A stretch of 64,000 nt of DNA from Phycisphaerales bacterium (GTDB lineage Bacteria; Planctomycetota; Phycisphaerae; Phycisphaerales; UBA1924): assembly GCA_023382935.1 (NCBI GenBank), contig JAHDXL010000001.1, positions 283,003-347,002 on the forward strand, read 5' to 3'. This document shows positions 8,711 to 17,456 of the stretch, piece after piece. The notes under the pieces were generated by a model, which was given only the letters and a program-made list of their open reading frames with translations, searched no databases and had not been told where the DNA came from. The stretch's first letter is position 1, and each line of letters begins with the position of its first letter. The position numbers were made by a program, and so were the translations under genes.

Positions 8711-8735
8711 AACCCTCGCTGACGCTCCGGGTTCG
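8711..8735. repeat. Planctomycete-type interspersed short repeat (TRSVSEG element)
   Basis: The segment AACCCTCGCTGACGCTCCGG followed by GTTCG is an imperfect inverted repeat with AACCC/GGGTT ends. Translated on the minus strand it gives RTRSVSEG, a peptide I recall turning up in many spurious planctomycete ORFs because this short element is dispersed in their genomes. Only one copy is evident in this window, so its repetitive nature is from memory. Confidence 0.4.
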
Positions 8736-8764
8736 CTCATCGGGCCTGACAGCCGGTCGATCCG

Positions 8765-11764
8765 CTACAACTCGGGCGCAAACCCGCGCCGCATGGTGTT
8801 CTCGCTGCACGCACGCGGATCGGTGAAGTGCAGCAGGTAGTCCTCGCCGCCGGCCTTGGTGCCCACGCCCGACATGCCCGCGCCGCCGAACGGCTGGCGC
8901 CCCACCAGCGCCCCCGTCGACTTGTGGTTGATGTACAGGTTGCCCACGCGGAAGTTCCGCTTGGCCATCTCAATGTGCGACGGCTTGCGCGTATAGACCG
9001 CGCCAGTCAGTTTGTATTCGCTCGCGTTGGCGATATCGAGCGCCTCTTCAAAGGTCTTCGCGTGGAACACGCTGAGCACCGGGCCGAAGATCTCCTCCCT
9101 GCCAATCTTGTGCTCCATCGTCACGCGGCTGAAGATGTGCGGCCCGACCCAGTCGCGCCTGGTCTTCTCCTCCAGCCCCTCGGGGATCGGCATGCCCAGT
9201 TCGAGTTTGCACTCGCGCTTGCCATGCTCGATGTACTGCATGATGGTCTTCTTCGCGCTGGCGTTGATCACCGGGCCCAGGTCCGAGCCGGGCAGCATCG
9301 GGTCAGCGATGACCAGCGAACTGGTCGCCTCGACCAGCCGGCGCAGGAACGTGGTCGTGTGCTCACCCTCCGGCCCGTCTGGGTCGACAACGATGCAGCG
9401 CGAACAGGCGCTGCACTTCTGCCCCTGGTAGCCGAAGGCCGAGTAGCGCACGCCGAGCACCGCTTCATCAAGGTCGGCCGAGATGTCGACGATGATCGCG
9501 TTCTTGCCGCCCATCTCGGAGATGATCTTCTTGACGTTGTCCTGTCCGGGATGCACCTTGGCGGCGCCCTCGATGATGTCCAGCCCGACCTCCTTCGAGC
9601 CGGTGAAGGCGATCATCGACACGCGCGGGTCGCGCACCAGCACGGCGCCGACCGTCCGCCCCGGCGCGTGGCAGAAGTGCAGCACGTCGCGCGGAATGCC
9701 CGCCTCCCACAGGATCTCGGTCACCAGTTTGGCGATGCCCACCGTCGGCGCCGCGGGCTTGACGATGGCGCAGTTGCCCGTCACCAGGGCCGCGGTGGTC
9801 ATACCGCAGAAGATGGCCGACGGGAAGTTCCACGGGCTGATGATCACCGCCACGCCCTTAGGCTGGTACCACGTCTCGTCGAGTTCGCCGATGAACCTGC
9901 CTAGGCGCTTGCGCGCGAACATCGGCATCGCCAGGCGCGCATAATACTCGCAGAAGTCGATCGCCTCGCAGATGTCCGCGTCGGCCTCGCGCCAGGTCTT
10001 GCCTGCCTCCTTGATCATCACGCCCGACAATTCGTCGCGGCGCGCCCGCATCGCCGCCGCCGCCTTGACCAGGCACTGGGAGCGAACCACCTGGTCGGTG
10101 TCGCGCCAGCGCGGGAAGGCCTTGTACGCCTCGTCGAGCATCTTCACCGCCGCATCCGAGTCAATCATGTCGTGCGTCGGCACGTGCGCCTTCTGGATGG
10201 CGCTGGCAAACGCCTCGCGCTGCCCGGCCTGCGAGAAGTCGCGCGCCGGCTCGTTCACAAACGGCTTGCCATCGCCGATCTGAGGATGCGCCGGCGAGAG
10301 GTTGTGCCGCTCGGCCGCAATCTCGCACAGATCCGGTTTGGGCTTGTGATTCGGCGGCGCCGCCGGAGCCTTGAGCAACTGCTCGGGCGAAGCCAGATCG
10401 AGGAAGCCGGCCTTGAGCCAACTCTCGTTGCTCGTGTTCTCCAGCAGGCGGCGCACCAGGTACGCCATCCCGGGGATCATCTCGCCCACCGGCACGTACT
10501 CGCGCACACGCAGGCCCATCTCAGACGCGGCGTGCTTCAACTGGTCGCCCATCCCGTGCAGCATCTGGAGTTCGAGAGCGTTGTGTCCCAGCCCGCGCGC
10601 CTCGACGGCCGCCAGCACCGACGCGATCGACCGCACGTTGTGCGAGCCCAGCGCCAGTTTGATGCCGCCGTCGGTCGCCGACTTGGGCGTCGCATCGAGC
10701 AGGATGCGGGCCATCTGCTCGAAGCACGCATCGGTCTGCCACTTCTCGTTCCACACCGGGCAGGGCCAACCCATCTTCTCGGCGTGAATGGTCTCGAAGT
10801 CCCAATACGCACCCTTCACCAGGCGCACCGTGACCTGCCGACCGGTGCGCTTCGACCACTCGGCAATGCGATGCGCGTCTTCCGGCCCCGACTTGAGGTA
10901 CGCCTGCATCGCCAGACCCGCCTGGAAGTCAACCTCGGCGCAGCAGCGTTCGAACAGATCCAGCGTCAGATCCTTGAGTGAGTGCTGCTCGATGTCGAAG
11001 TTGATGAGCACGCCGTGCTCCTTCGCCGCGTTCAGGATCGGCAGCAGCCGCTTCATCGCGTCGCGAATGGCGCCCTGCGGGTCGATCGGGTCAAACTTGG
11101 CCGACAGCGACGAAACCTTGATCGAGACGTTCGTCCGCGGCACCTGGCCGATGTGGTCGGTCTCGAGTTTCGGATTCTCCTTCCACTCGGCCACCGCACG
11201 AGGCAGGTTGTTCACCAGGTCCAGGTACTTGTCGCGGTAGGCGTCTGCCTCCGCGTCCGACACACACGCCTCGCCCAGCAGGTCCACGCTGAACGCGATC
11301 CCCTCGTTCCACATCTTGGCCAGCCCGCCCAGCGCACTGGCCGCGTCGGTGCCGGCGATGAACTTGTTGGCCATCGACACGATCTGGCTGGAAATGGTCT
11401 TGGCCGCCAACCCCTTGGCCATGCCGCCCATCTTCAACCCGAGTTCCATCCCCGGCGGAGGCTTTACGCCCGGCTGCGTCAGATAGTCCACCAGGTGGTC
11501 ATGCACCATCTCCGGAGTCTTGAGCACCGGAAATGCGTCGACGAACCGGAACAACTGCACCTTGAACTCGTGGTCCTTCATCGACCAGTCCATCAACTTG
11601 TCCTGGTAGAACTTGGCCGACAGCAGCCCGACCTTGTGCTTGCGGGCGCGGTCGAGAATCTCCGAACCGATCTCGATAATTCGCTTCTCATCACCGGCCG
11701 GAACCTGCCGAACGCTTGCAGCACCATCGCCCGACGGTCTCGACTTGCGCGTGAAGATCGCCAT
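8765..11764 (-). CDS. putA: Bifunctional proline dehydrogenase / L-glutamate gamma-semialdehyde dehydrogenase
   Basis: The product is 999 residues and oxidises proline to glutamate in two steps. The N-terminal FAD proline-dehydrogenase barrel (about residues 30-460) shows VSIKVSSLSAKFDP, INFDIEQHSLKDL and VRLVKGAYWDFE. The C-terminal aldehyde dehydrogenase (about 500-990) shows VIISPWNFP, AFTGSKEVG, EMGGKNAIIVD and the catalytic Cys in GQKCSACSRC. There is no N-terminal ribbon-helix-helix DNA-binding domain, so unlike E. coli PutA it is not expected to regulate its own promoter. ATG 11764 has AGAGGTG upstream. A TATAAT box lies 43 nt before the start and an intrinsic terminator follows. Confidence 0.95.
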   Translation of the reverse strand: MAIFTRKSRPSGDGAASVRQVPAGDEKRIIEIGSEILDRARKHKVGLLSAKFYQDKLMDWSMKDHEFKVQLFRFVDAFPVLKTPEMVHDHLVDYLTQPGVKPPPGMELGLKMGGMAKGLAAKTISSQIVSMANKFIAGTDAASALGGLAKMWNEGIAFSVDLLGEACVSDAEADAYRDKYLDLVNNLPRAVAEWKENPKLETDHIGQVPRTNVSIKVSSLSAKFDPIDPQGAIRDAMKRLLPILNAAKEHGVLINFDIEQHSLKDLTLDLFERCCAEVDFQAGLAMQAYLKSGPEDAHRIAEWSKRTGRQVTVRLVKGAYWDFETIHAEKMGWPCPVWNEKWQTDACFEQMARILLDATPKSATDGGIKLALGSHNVRSIASVLAAVEARGLGHNALELQMLHGMGDQLKHAASEMGLRVREYVPVGEMIPGMAYLVRRLLENTSNESWLKAGFLDLASPEQLLKAPAAPPNHKPKPDLCEIAAERHNLSPAHPQIGDGKPFVNEPARDFSQAGQREAFASAIQKAHVPTHDMIDSDAAVKMLDEAYKAFPRWRDTDQVVRSQCLVKAAAAMRARRDELSGVMIKEAGKTWREADADICEAIDFCEYYARLAMPMFARKRLGRFIGELDETWYQPKGVAVIISPWNFPSAIFCGMTTAALVTGNCAIVKPAAPTVGIAKLVTEILWEAGIPRDVLHFCHAPGRTVGAVLVRDPRVSMIAFTGSKEVGLDIIEGAAKVHPGQDNVKKIISEMGGKNAIIVDISADLDEAVLGVRYSAFGYQGQKCSACSRCIVVDPDGPEGEHTTTFLRRLVEATSSLVIADPMLPGSDLGPVINASAKKTIMQYIEHGKRECKLELGMPIPEGLEEKTRRDWVGPHIFSRVTMEHKIGREEIFGPVLSVFHAKTFEEALDIANASEYKLTGAVYTRKPSHIEMAKRNFRVGNLYINHKSTGALVGRQPFGGAGMSGVGTKAGGEDYLLHFTDPRACSENTMRRGFAPEL

Positions 11765-11806
11765 GACACACCTCTCTGCGGCCACTCAAAATTGACCGGC
11801 TCGTCG

Positions 11807-11812
11807 ATTATA
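11807..11812 (-). promoter_or_regulatory. Probable -10 box for putA
   Basis: A perfect TATAAT hexamer on the minus strand lies 42 nt upstream of the ATG at 11764. At 16-18 bp spacing the -35 region (AGGGCG-like) is poor, so an activator or extended contacts may be needed. Confidence 0.45.
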
Positions 11813-11931
11813 GACCGCACCCTTTTTCCCGCCCTCCACAGCACAAACCTCAACCTCCGCGCGGTCGCCGACGACGGCACGGGCGTTCCGCTCGTGTCCG
11901 TTCACCGGCGCTCCAGACACCCCTCCCGGAG

Positions 11932-12891
11932 ATGCGCGGCCTACCGTCGCTCATGCCCCAGGCCACCGCGGTGAGCATCGGCAACTTTGACGGCGTGCAC
12001 ATGGGTCACGCCGCCCTGATGCACGCCGCTCGCGCGGAGGTCGGACCGGAAGGCCGGGTGGTCGCCATTGCCTTCGATCCGCACCCGGCGTCTGTTCTTC
12101 CCGGCCGCACCGCTCCTCCCCCCCTGACCACGTTCGACCGCCGGGCCGCCCTGCTCCGGCAGGCCGGCGCCGACGAGGTCATCCGCCTCGAACCCACCCC
12201 CGGCCTGTTGCGTCTTCACCCTGAAAACTTCCTGAGTCTGGTCGTGGATCGCTTCGCCCCCAGCGTCTTCGTCGAGGGACACGACTTCCGGTTCGGACGC
12301 GACCGCTTCGGCGATCTGGCGCTGCTCGAGGCTGCCGGCGACGTGATGGGCTTCCGCCTCCGCGCCGTCGATGGTGTCGACGTGGAACTGACCGACCAGA
12401 CCGTCGTCCGCGCCTCCAGCACACTGGCCCGATGGCTCCTCGCGCACGGTCGCGTCGAAGACGTCGCCGCCATTCTTGGGCGACCCCTGTGCCTCGAGGG
12501 CCCGGTCCGCCCCGGCGCCAGTCGCGGCCGCACCATTGGCTTCCCCACCGCCAACGTTGATGTCACCACCGCCCTGCCAGGCGACGGCGTCTACGCCGCA
12601 CTGGCGATTCTTCCCGAAGGTCGCTCCATGCCGGCCGCGGTCAACGTCGGCCGGCGACCCACCGTCGACAATAGAAAGCGCCTGGTCGAGGCGTGCGTGC
12701 TTGACGACCACGGCCGCCCTGCGCCGCTCGACATCGGGCGCTACGACTGGACGCTCGAACTCCACCTGCTCGCCTGGATGCGCGACCAGGTGCGCTTCCC
12801 AAGCCTGCATGCGTTGACCGAACAACTCCATCGCGACTGCGCCCGCGCCCTTGAACTGGGCGCCCTGACACGCGGAGAACCCATTGCCTGA
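11932..12891 (+). CDS. ribF: Bifunctional riboflavin kinase / FAD synthetase
   Basis: The product is 319 residues and makes FMN and then FAD from riboflavin. The N-terminal nucleotidyltransferase domain shows GNFDGVHMGHAAL and FDPHPAS (ATP-binding HIGH-type motif) and RASSTLARWLL. The C-terminal flavokinase domain begins near residue 180 with GRTIGFPTANVDV and then PGDGVYAAL. It is the first gene of a tight operon: nrnA overlaps it by 8 bp. ATG 11932 or ATG 11953 could be the start. No FMN riboswitch is visible upstream. Confidence 0.95.
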   Translation: MRGLPSLMPQATAVSIGNFDGVHMGHAALMHAARAEVGPEGRVVAIAFDPHPASVLPGRTAPPPLTTFDRRAALLRQAGADEVIRLEPTPGLLRLHPENFLSLVVDRFAPSVFVEGHDFRFGRDRFGDLALLEAAGDVMGFRLRAVDGVDVELTDQTVVRASSTLARWLLAHGRVEDVAAILGRPLCLEGPVRPGASRGRTIGFPTANVDVTTALPGDGVYAALAILPEGRSMPAAVNVGRRPTVDNRKRLVEACVLDDHGRPAPLDIGRYDWTLELHLLAWMRDQVRFPSLHALTEQLHRDCARALELGALTRGEPIA

Positions 12892-13930
12892 CGCCTGGCA
12901 GACCAACGCCACACTGGAACGGATCGCCGCCCGTATCGACGCGGCCCGCTCCATCGTCGTCCTCACCCATGTGAAACCCGATGGCGACGCCGTCGGCGGC
13001 ACCCTCGCCCTCGTCCGCGCCATCGCCGCCAGCCGGCGCACCTCGCCCAGCGGGGTCGCCTGCCCGGCCGAAGCATGGTACACCGGGCCCATGCCGCTCT
13101 TTTTCAATGCTGTCTCACGCCAGACCAAGACGCGCGCCTTCGGCGCCACCGACGAACTCCCGGCCTTCAACCCCGAATTGGTCGTCATCGTCGACACCGG
13201 CTCCTGGTCGCAACTGGACAACTTGGCCGACTGGGTCCGCCCCCGCGCTGACCGCACCATCGTGATCGACCACCACCGCAACGGCGACCCCGACACCGCG
13301 TCCATGCGCTTCATCGATACCACCGCCGCGGCCGTCTGCCAGACGCTCGGCGCCCTCTGCGCCCGCCTGACCGGAGTCAAATCTCCCGCCCAACTCGATG
13401 AGTCGATCGCCGAGCCGCTCTACCTCGGCCTGGCCACGGACACCGGCTGGTTCAAACACTCGAACGTCACACCCGCGGTCATGCGACTGGCCGCCGACCT
13501 CATCGAAGCGGGCGTCGCTCACGAACGCCTCTACCAGATCGTCGAGCAGCGCGACCGCCCCGCTCGCCTCCGCCTCATGGCCCGCGCCCTTGCCTCGCTC
13601 GAATTCACCATGAACGGCGTGTGCGCCATCATGAGCCTTCGGCAATCCGACTTCGACGAGACCGGTGCTGCCCCACAGGACGTCGGCGGCTTCGTAGACA
13701 TCCCCAAGTGCGTCGAGCAGGTGCTTGTCTCCTGCCTGCTGACCGAAATGGGCCCCGCCCACGCACCGGTGACCAAGATCAGCATGCGAAGCAAGGGCGG
13801 TCCAGACCTGATTGACGTCAATGCCGTCACCAACAAACTCGGCGGCGGCGGACACACCCAGGCGGCCGGCGCTCGCCTGTCGTGCTCCATCGAAGAAGCC
13901 AAACGCCGCATGCTCGAGGCCTTTGAATGA
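12884..13930 (+). CDS. nrnA: DHH/DHHA1 phosphoesterase, NrnA-like oligoribonuclease / pAp phosphatase
   Basis: The product is 348 residues. The DHH domain shows VLTHVKPDGDAVGG (motif I), VIVDTGSW (motif II) and VIDHHRNGDPD (DHH motif III). The C-terminal DHHA1 domain contains the substrate-binding GGGGHTQAAGA. NrnA degrades 2-5 nt RNAs to mononucleotides and dephosphorylates pAp. The start is TTG 12884, 7 nt after GGAG and inside the end of ribF, so it is translationally coupled. Planctomycetes lacking an Orn exonuclease would rely on it. Confidence 0.92.
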   Translation: MPDAWQTNATLERIAARIDAARSIVVLTHVKPDGDAVGGTLALVRAIAASRRTSPSGVACPAEAWYTGPMPLFFNAVSRQTKTRAFGATDELPAFNPELVVIVDTGSWSQLDNLADWVRPRADRTIVIDHHRNGDPDTASMRFIDTTAAAVCQTLGALCARLTGVKSPAQLDESIAEPLYLGLATDTGWFKHSNVTPAVMRLAADLIEAGVAHERLYQIVEQRDRPARLRLMARALASLEFTMNGVCAIMSLRQSDFDETGAAPQDVGGFVDIPKCVEQVLVSCLLTEMGPAHAPVTKISMRSKGGPDLIDVNAVTNKLGGGGHTQAAGARLSCSIEEAKRRMLEAFE

Positions 13931-14736
13931 GCCCCCCACGCAAGGCCGACCTCCGCAAGCGCGTCGACGACGCGGTGAGAAACCTCCCGCCCGAGAAGCC
14001 GCGCCGCCCGCGCCCCAAGCGCCCGCCCATGCGCATCTTCACCACCACCCTCTGGGAATATCCCAGCCAGCACTACGACTCCGAAAAGTCCGGCCCCATG
14101 CAGGGCGACAAGGCCTACGCCGGCGCGACCCCCTCTTGGGTCATCTGGCAACTCCTCCAACGCTACACGAGGCCCAACGACCTCGTCCTCGACCCCATGT
14201 GCGGCTCCGGCACCACCCTCGACGTCTGCCGCGACCTCCAACGCAACGGCGTCGGCTTTGACCTGGAGCCCTTTCGCCAGGACATCCGGCAGGCCGACGC
14301 ACGCGAACTCCCGCTCGATGACGAAGCCGCCGATTTCGTCTTCGTTGATCCCCCCTACTCCACGCACATCGACTACTCCGATGATCCCCGCTGCATCGGC
14401 AAACTCGACGCCGCAGCCGTCAACAACGAGGGTGTCAGCGAGTACTACATCGCGATGGAGGAAGTCATCTCCGAGATCCACCGCGTGTTGAAACCTCGTC
14501 GCTACATGGGGCTCTACGTCAGCGACTCTTTCCGCAAGACGAAGAAGGGCGGGGTATTCATGCCCATCGGCTTTGAACTCTTCGCCATCCTCCGCGACTA
14601 CTTCGAGCCGGTCGACATCATCGCCGTCGTCCGCCACAACACCAAACTCTCGCGCGGCAACTGGCACAAGAGCGCCGAGGAGCAGAACTTCTTCCTCCGC
14701 GGCTTCAACTACCTCTTCATCTGCCGAAAGACCTGA
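13927..14736 (+). CDS. DNA methyltransferase-like protein (DPPY motif)
   Basis: The product is 269 residues. S-adenosylmethionine motif I is LDPMCGSGTTLDV (about residues 78-90) and the catalytic motif IV is VFVDPPYST (about 138-146). That order, with motif I before DPPY, fits N6-adenine or N4-cytosine methylases. The N-terminus is very basic (PRKADLRKRV, RPRPKRPPMR), suited to nucleic-acid contact. The start ATGA overlaps the nrnA stop. No restriction enzyme lies nearby, so it is either an orphan methylase or an RNA methylase. The target is unknown. Confidence 0.8.
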   Translation: MSPPRKADLRKRVDDAVRNLPPEKPRRPRPKRPPMRIFTTTLWEYPSQHYDSEKSGPMQGDKAYAGATPSWVIWQLLQRYTRPNDLVLDPMCGSGTTLDVCRDLQRNGVGFDLEPFRQDIRQADARELPLDDEAADFVFVDPPYSTHIDYSDDPRCIGKLDAAAVNNEGVSEYYIAMEEVISEIHRVLKPRRYMGLYVSDSFRKTKKGGVFMPIGFELFAILRDYFEPVDIIAVVRHNTKLSRGNWHKSAEEQNFFLRGFNYLFICRKT

Positions 14737-14996
14737 TCACCACCCACCGTCTCACGCCGACAGACCTTCCTACCGCACCACGTCGCGGCCCCGGACCCCG
14801 CCGGGCGTGTGCGGCCCGTACACACCCTGCCCAAGCATGATGCCGGGGTAGATGCCTTCGCCGCTTGCAACCGGATCGACGAGGTCTGCTGGAGCCCAGC
14901 GCCCGGCCGTGCCGTCGCCTCAAACGTCTTCTTTCGCCGCAGGACATGGTGGGAGTGCTCGGCGAAGTGGTCGGCTTGGTCACGCGAACTTCTTCT
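14737..14996. other. Intergenic stretch with a possible gene remnant on the minus strand
   Basis: There is no complete gene here. On the minus strand, bases 14919-14773 form a 49-codon open stretch ending at TAG (14772-14770), with GC-rich third positions and a protein-like end (VYGPHTPGGV...GRDVVR). It has no start codon because an in-frame TGA (14922-14920) sits just upstream. It could be the 3' end of a lost gene, or chance in a GC-rich region. Confidence 0.25.
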
Positions 14997-16298
14997 TCAC
15001 TGCTGCGCCGCGCTGAACGCCTGCAGAAACACCTGCACATCAAAGAAGTTGCTCACCCCGTCACTGTTGAGATCGGCCCCGCCACCGGAAAACGAGCCGA
15101 GAAAAGCCTGCACATCGAAGAAATCAAAATCGCCGTCCCCGTTCCAGTCGGCCACCATCGCCTGATCGGCCGCCGCCGTGAGCAGGTTGTAGAGATATCC
15201 GCCAAAGTACGCTCCACCCGCCGGCGTGAGATGCACAATGCCGTTCATGTACCCCAGCGCGTTCATTTCGTCGAAGCCGCTGAACAGATCGTAGAAGTTG
15301 ACGAAACCGAGCCCGCGCGCTCGGGCGACGTCGAGAATGACATCCGCCTGCGGCCCGATTTCCGGCGTGAACGGATGATGCGTCACCAATATCATTCGCA
15401 CGCCCGGAAGTTGCGCGCGATACCAGTCCACCAGCGTTTCGAGATTCGCCCGATAGATGGCCGGCTGGTTGTTCCCGTCCCCCGCGGCCGCATCGAGCAT
15501 GACGATCAGCAGATCCAACTCAAGCGAGCGCAACAGGTCGGCATTGGCCTGGGTCATTGAATCCATGAATCGCGCCGGACCGCATCCGCCGCGCGCCAGT
15601 CGGTGGTACCGCAGCCCGCACGCCGCCGAGCGCATCTCCACCGCGTTGATCTGCACTGGAAGCGTCGAGGTCATCTCGAAGCGAATCGTCGACAGTGTGT
15701 TTGGGTCATCCTGCCCGGTATCGAGAACAAATCGCCCGGCCTGAGGCTCGCCTTCATCGAGATCCGTCTCGATCGTGGTTACCAACACGCCGTTGAGTTG
15801 GACATGAAACGGCCCTCCCCCGACGCGGCGCGTGTAGTGGATGACCACCTCACGCCCATAGGTCTTGAGCGTCCAGTTGCCCGGCGCCCGGTCGTAGCGC
15901 AGTTCGCCCCACATGCCGTCCGGGGTCGCGTAGCCCAGGGCCTCCCACGGGCCGGTGTCGTCCGAAACAAATGACCCCGGCCCGCGGATGGACTGAAGCC
16001 CGCAGCGGGGCCCGCCTCCATAAGACCCGCAGTTGCCGTCAAAGCGCGCCAGTGCCAGGTACCCGTCGCCCGCCGACCCGAAGCGGCTCCAGAAATGGTT
16101 CCGGAGTTGCCAGTTATAGGACGCATCGAGCAGGCTCACCGAGTCGCCAACAATGCCCAGCGACCCCACCCGCCCTCCATTCAGATCCCGATAAAGGGGG
16201 AGCACTTGCCGGTGCAGTCCCTCGGCGAGCGGACGGGTGGGCTGCGCCCCGGCCAAGCCGGCGCAGACCGCAAGCGCAACTATGGCGTTTCCCCTCAT
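14997..16298 (-). CDS. Secreted SGNH/GDSL-like hydrolase with C-terminal dockerin-like repeats
   Basis: The product is 433 residues. ATG 16298 starts a signal peptide (MRGNAIVALAVCAGLAGA). The SGNH-type esterase fold opens with GIVGDSVSLLDASY (catalytic Ser near residue 50) and ends with NGIVHLTPAGG, carrying the His. The Asp normally three residues before that His is absent. The tail has two Asp/Asn-rich calcium-loop repeats, DWNGDGDFDFFDVQAFL and DLNSDGVSNFFDVQVFL, a dockerin-like pair. Unlike two other proteins here it lacks a terminal GC. It is probably an extracellular carbohydrate esterase; the substrate is unknown. Confidence 0.8.
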   Translation of the reverse strand: MRGNAIVALAVCAGLAGAQPTRPLAEGLHRQVLPLYRDLNGGRVGSLGIVGDSVSLLDASYNWQLRNHFWSRFGSAGDGYLALARFDGNCGSYGGGPRCGLQSIRGPGSFVSDDTGPWEALGYATPDGMWGELRYDRAPGNWTLKTYGREVVIHYTRRVGGGPFHVQLNGVLVTTIETDLDEGEPQAGRFVLDTGQDDPNTLSTIRFEMTSTLPVQINAVEMRSAACGLRYHRLARGGCGPARFMDSMTQANADLLRSLELDLLIVMLDAAAGDGNNQPAIYRANLETLVDWYRAQLPGVRMILVTHHPFTPEIGPQADVILDVARARGLGFVNFYDLFSGFDEMNALGYMNGIVHLTPAGGAYFGGYLYNLLTAAADQAMVADWNGDGDFDFFDVQAFLGSFSGGGADLNSDGVSNFFDVQVFLQAFSAAQQ

Positions 16299-16464
16299 GA
16301 CACCACTGATACCGCGGGAAGAGTCCCAGCACAAGGGGATCCAAGCATTCGCCCGCTCGATCGGGCGGCGCCGCCGGTCTACACTGACCGTCCCGCGGCC
16401 AGCCGGGTCCGAAAGCCGGGCCTGACGCCTGCCCCGAGCCGGCGCGGAAGTCTTGGAGTTCGCC

Positions 16465-16791
16465 ATGTACGCGATCATCGAGGAATCGGGTGGACAGCGC
16501 AAGGTCGAGCAGGGGGAAGACATCCTCGTCGACCTGCTCGAACAGGGGCAGGCCCAGAAGGGCGCCAGGTTGACTTTTGACAAGGTGCTGGTCATCGGTG
16601 AAACCGGGGGCTCAGCCAGGATCGGCACCCCCTACGTCGGCGGCGCCAGCGTCACCGCCGAGGTCGTTGAGCCGGTCGTCAAGGGCGACAAGGTCTACAT
16701 CCACAAGTTCCGCTCGAAAAAGGGCTACAACCGCAAGACCGGACACCGGCAGCGGTTCACCCACGTCAGAATCACCGGCATCAACGGCTGA
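16465..16791 (+). CDS. rplU: 50S ribosomal protein L21
   Basis: The product is 108 residues, beginning MYAIIEESGGQRKVEQGE and ending HRQRFTHVRITGI, which are clear bL21 signatures. It is part of the large ribosomal subunit and binds 23S rRNA. The start is ATG 16465, with TGGAG 8 nt upstream. In most bacteria rpmA (L27) follows directly. Here an intrinsic terminator follows and the next gene is on the other strand, so the pair has been split. Confidence 0.97.
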   Translation: MYAIIEESGGQRKVEQGEDILVDLLEQGQAQKGARLTFDKVLVIGETGGSARIGTPYVGGASVTAEVVEPVVKGDKVYIHKFRSKKGYNRKTGHRQRFTHVRITGING

Positions 16792-16813
16792 TTTGCGCCG
16801 AAACCGATCGACG

Positions 16814-16846
16814 GGACCCTCCTTCGGGAGGGTTCTGCGTTTTTGT
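16814..16846 (+). terminator. Intrinsic terminator of rplU
   Basis: ACCCTCC (16816-16822) and GGAGGGT (16827-16833) form a 7-bp stem, extendable by a wobble, closed by the very stable TTCG tetraloop and followed by CTGCGTTTTTG. It lies 25 nt after the rplU stop codon. Confidence 0.85.
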
Positions 16847-16854
16847 TCCCACAC

Positions 16855-17292
16855 TCAGGCCAGCGAAGGGCTGAGCCGTGCCGCCAGCACCTGGGCCACA
16901 AACAACTCGTGGTCGGCCTCGAGGTCAAAGTGCCGGACCACCTCGCAATCGAGCACGAGCGGGGATATCGCCAGAATGGGTGATCCAGTCACCAGTCGAT
17001 CCACCACGAACGAGTCAAACGGGTCCTCCCCCTCCTCCGGCTCGGTGGAGAACTTGCGGAGGATCAATTTCTGCGTGGGATCGACTTTGCAGACCGCAAA
17101 ACAGTGCGAGTCGCGGATGAGCGGCTCGATGGGGTGCCCCTTCTTGGCAGCCACGCATATCAGCAGCGGCTCAGTGGCGCAGCGGAAGACCGATAAAACC
17201 CGCATTCCAGCGCGCTGATCCTCGAACGACGCCGTCATCACGAAAGCGTCCCCCTCGAGTAACTGAAGTGCTCGGGCGATCAGGTCTCCCAT
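16855..17292 (-). CDS. Flavin-reductase-like FMN-binding protein
   Basis: The product is about 145 residues, beginning MGDLIARALQLLEGDAF. The motifs GDAFVMTASFEDQRAGMRVLSV and later VLDCEVVRHFDLEADHELFVAQV correspond to the split-barrel flavin reductase domain, whose members bind FMN and reduce flavins or act as partners of monooxygenases. There is no signal peptide. The frame is open upstream to 17442, but ATG 17292 fits the family start. It diverges from mraZ. No partner oxygenase is seen. Confidence 0.78.
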   Translation of the reverse strand: MGDLIARALQLLEGDAFVMTASFEDQRAGMRVLSVFRCATEPLLICVAAKKGHPIEPLIRDSHCFAVCKVDPTQKLILRKFSTEPEEGEDPFDSFVVDRLVTGSPILAISPLVLDCEVVRHFDLEADHELFVAQVLAARLSPSLA

Positions 17293-17393
17293 GGACGCGA
17301 GCAGTGTACCGCTCCAGAGCGGGGTTCGCCGGGCCCGGATCGTGGGTGCAGGATTGAACTCCGTGGGCGAAAGCGCCGAAAATATGTGGTGAT

Positions 17394-17419
17394 GTGTTGC
17401 ATTGTGGGGCAAAGTGGGA
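17394..17419 (+). promoter_or_regulatory. MraZ operator: three boxes at 10-bp spacing
   Basis: GTGTTG (17394), GTGGGG (17404) and GTGGGA (17414) repeat at exactly 10 bp. This matches the known MraZ operator, direct TGGGN repeats with 5-nt spacers. They fill the spacer of the mraZ promoter, so MraZ binding should block its own transcription. Confidence 0.75.
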
Positions 17420-17425
17420 TAGCAT
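17397..17425 (+). promoter_or_regulatory. mraZ promoter
   Basis: A -35 TTGCAT (17397-17402) and a -10 TAGCAT (17420-17425) are separated by 17 bp. The expected start is near 17432, 25 nt before the mraZ ATG. The MraZ boxes overlap the -35 and the spacer. Confidence 0.6.
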
Positions 17426-17456
17426 AAGGTCGTCATGAGCATGGAGGCGTCTGTAC

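Noticed and set aside
11941-13380. 479-codon minus-strand frame across ribF and nrnA
   Set aside because: Both plus-strand genes carry conserved motifs throughout; this is a shadow frame.
14773-14919. 49-codon minus-strand stretch resembling a C-terminus
   Set aside because: It has no start, an in-frame stop sits directly upstream and no family is recognised; kept only as a low-confidence note.
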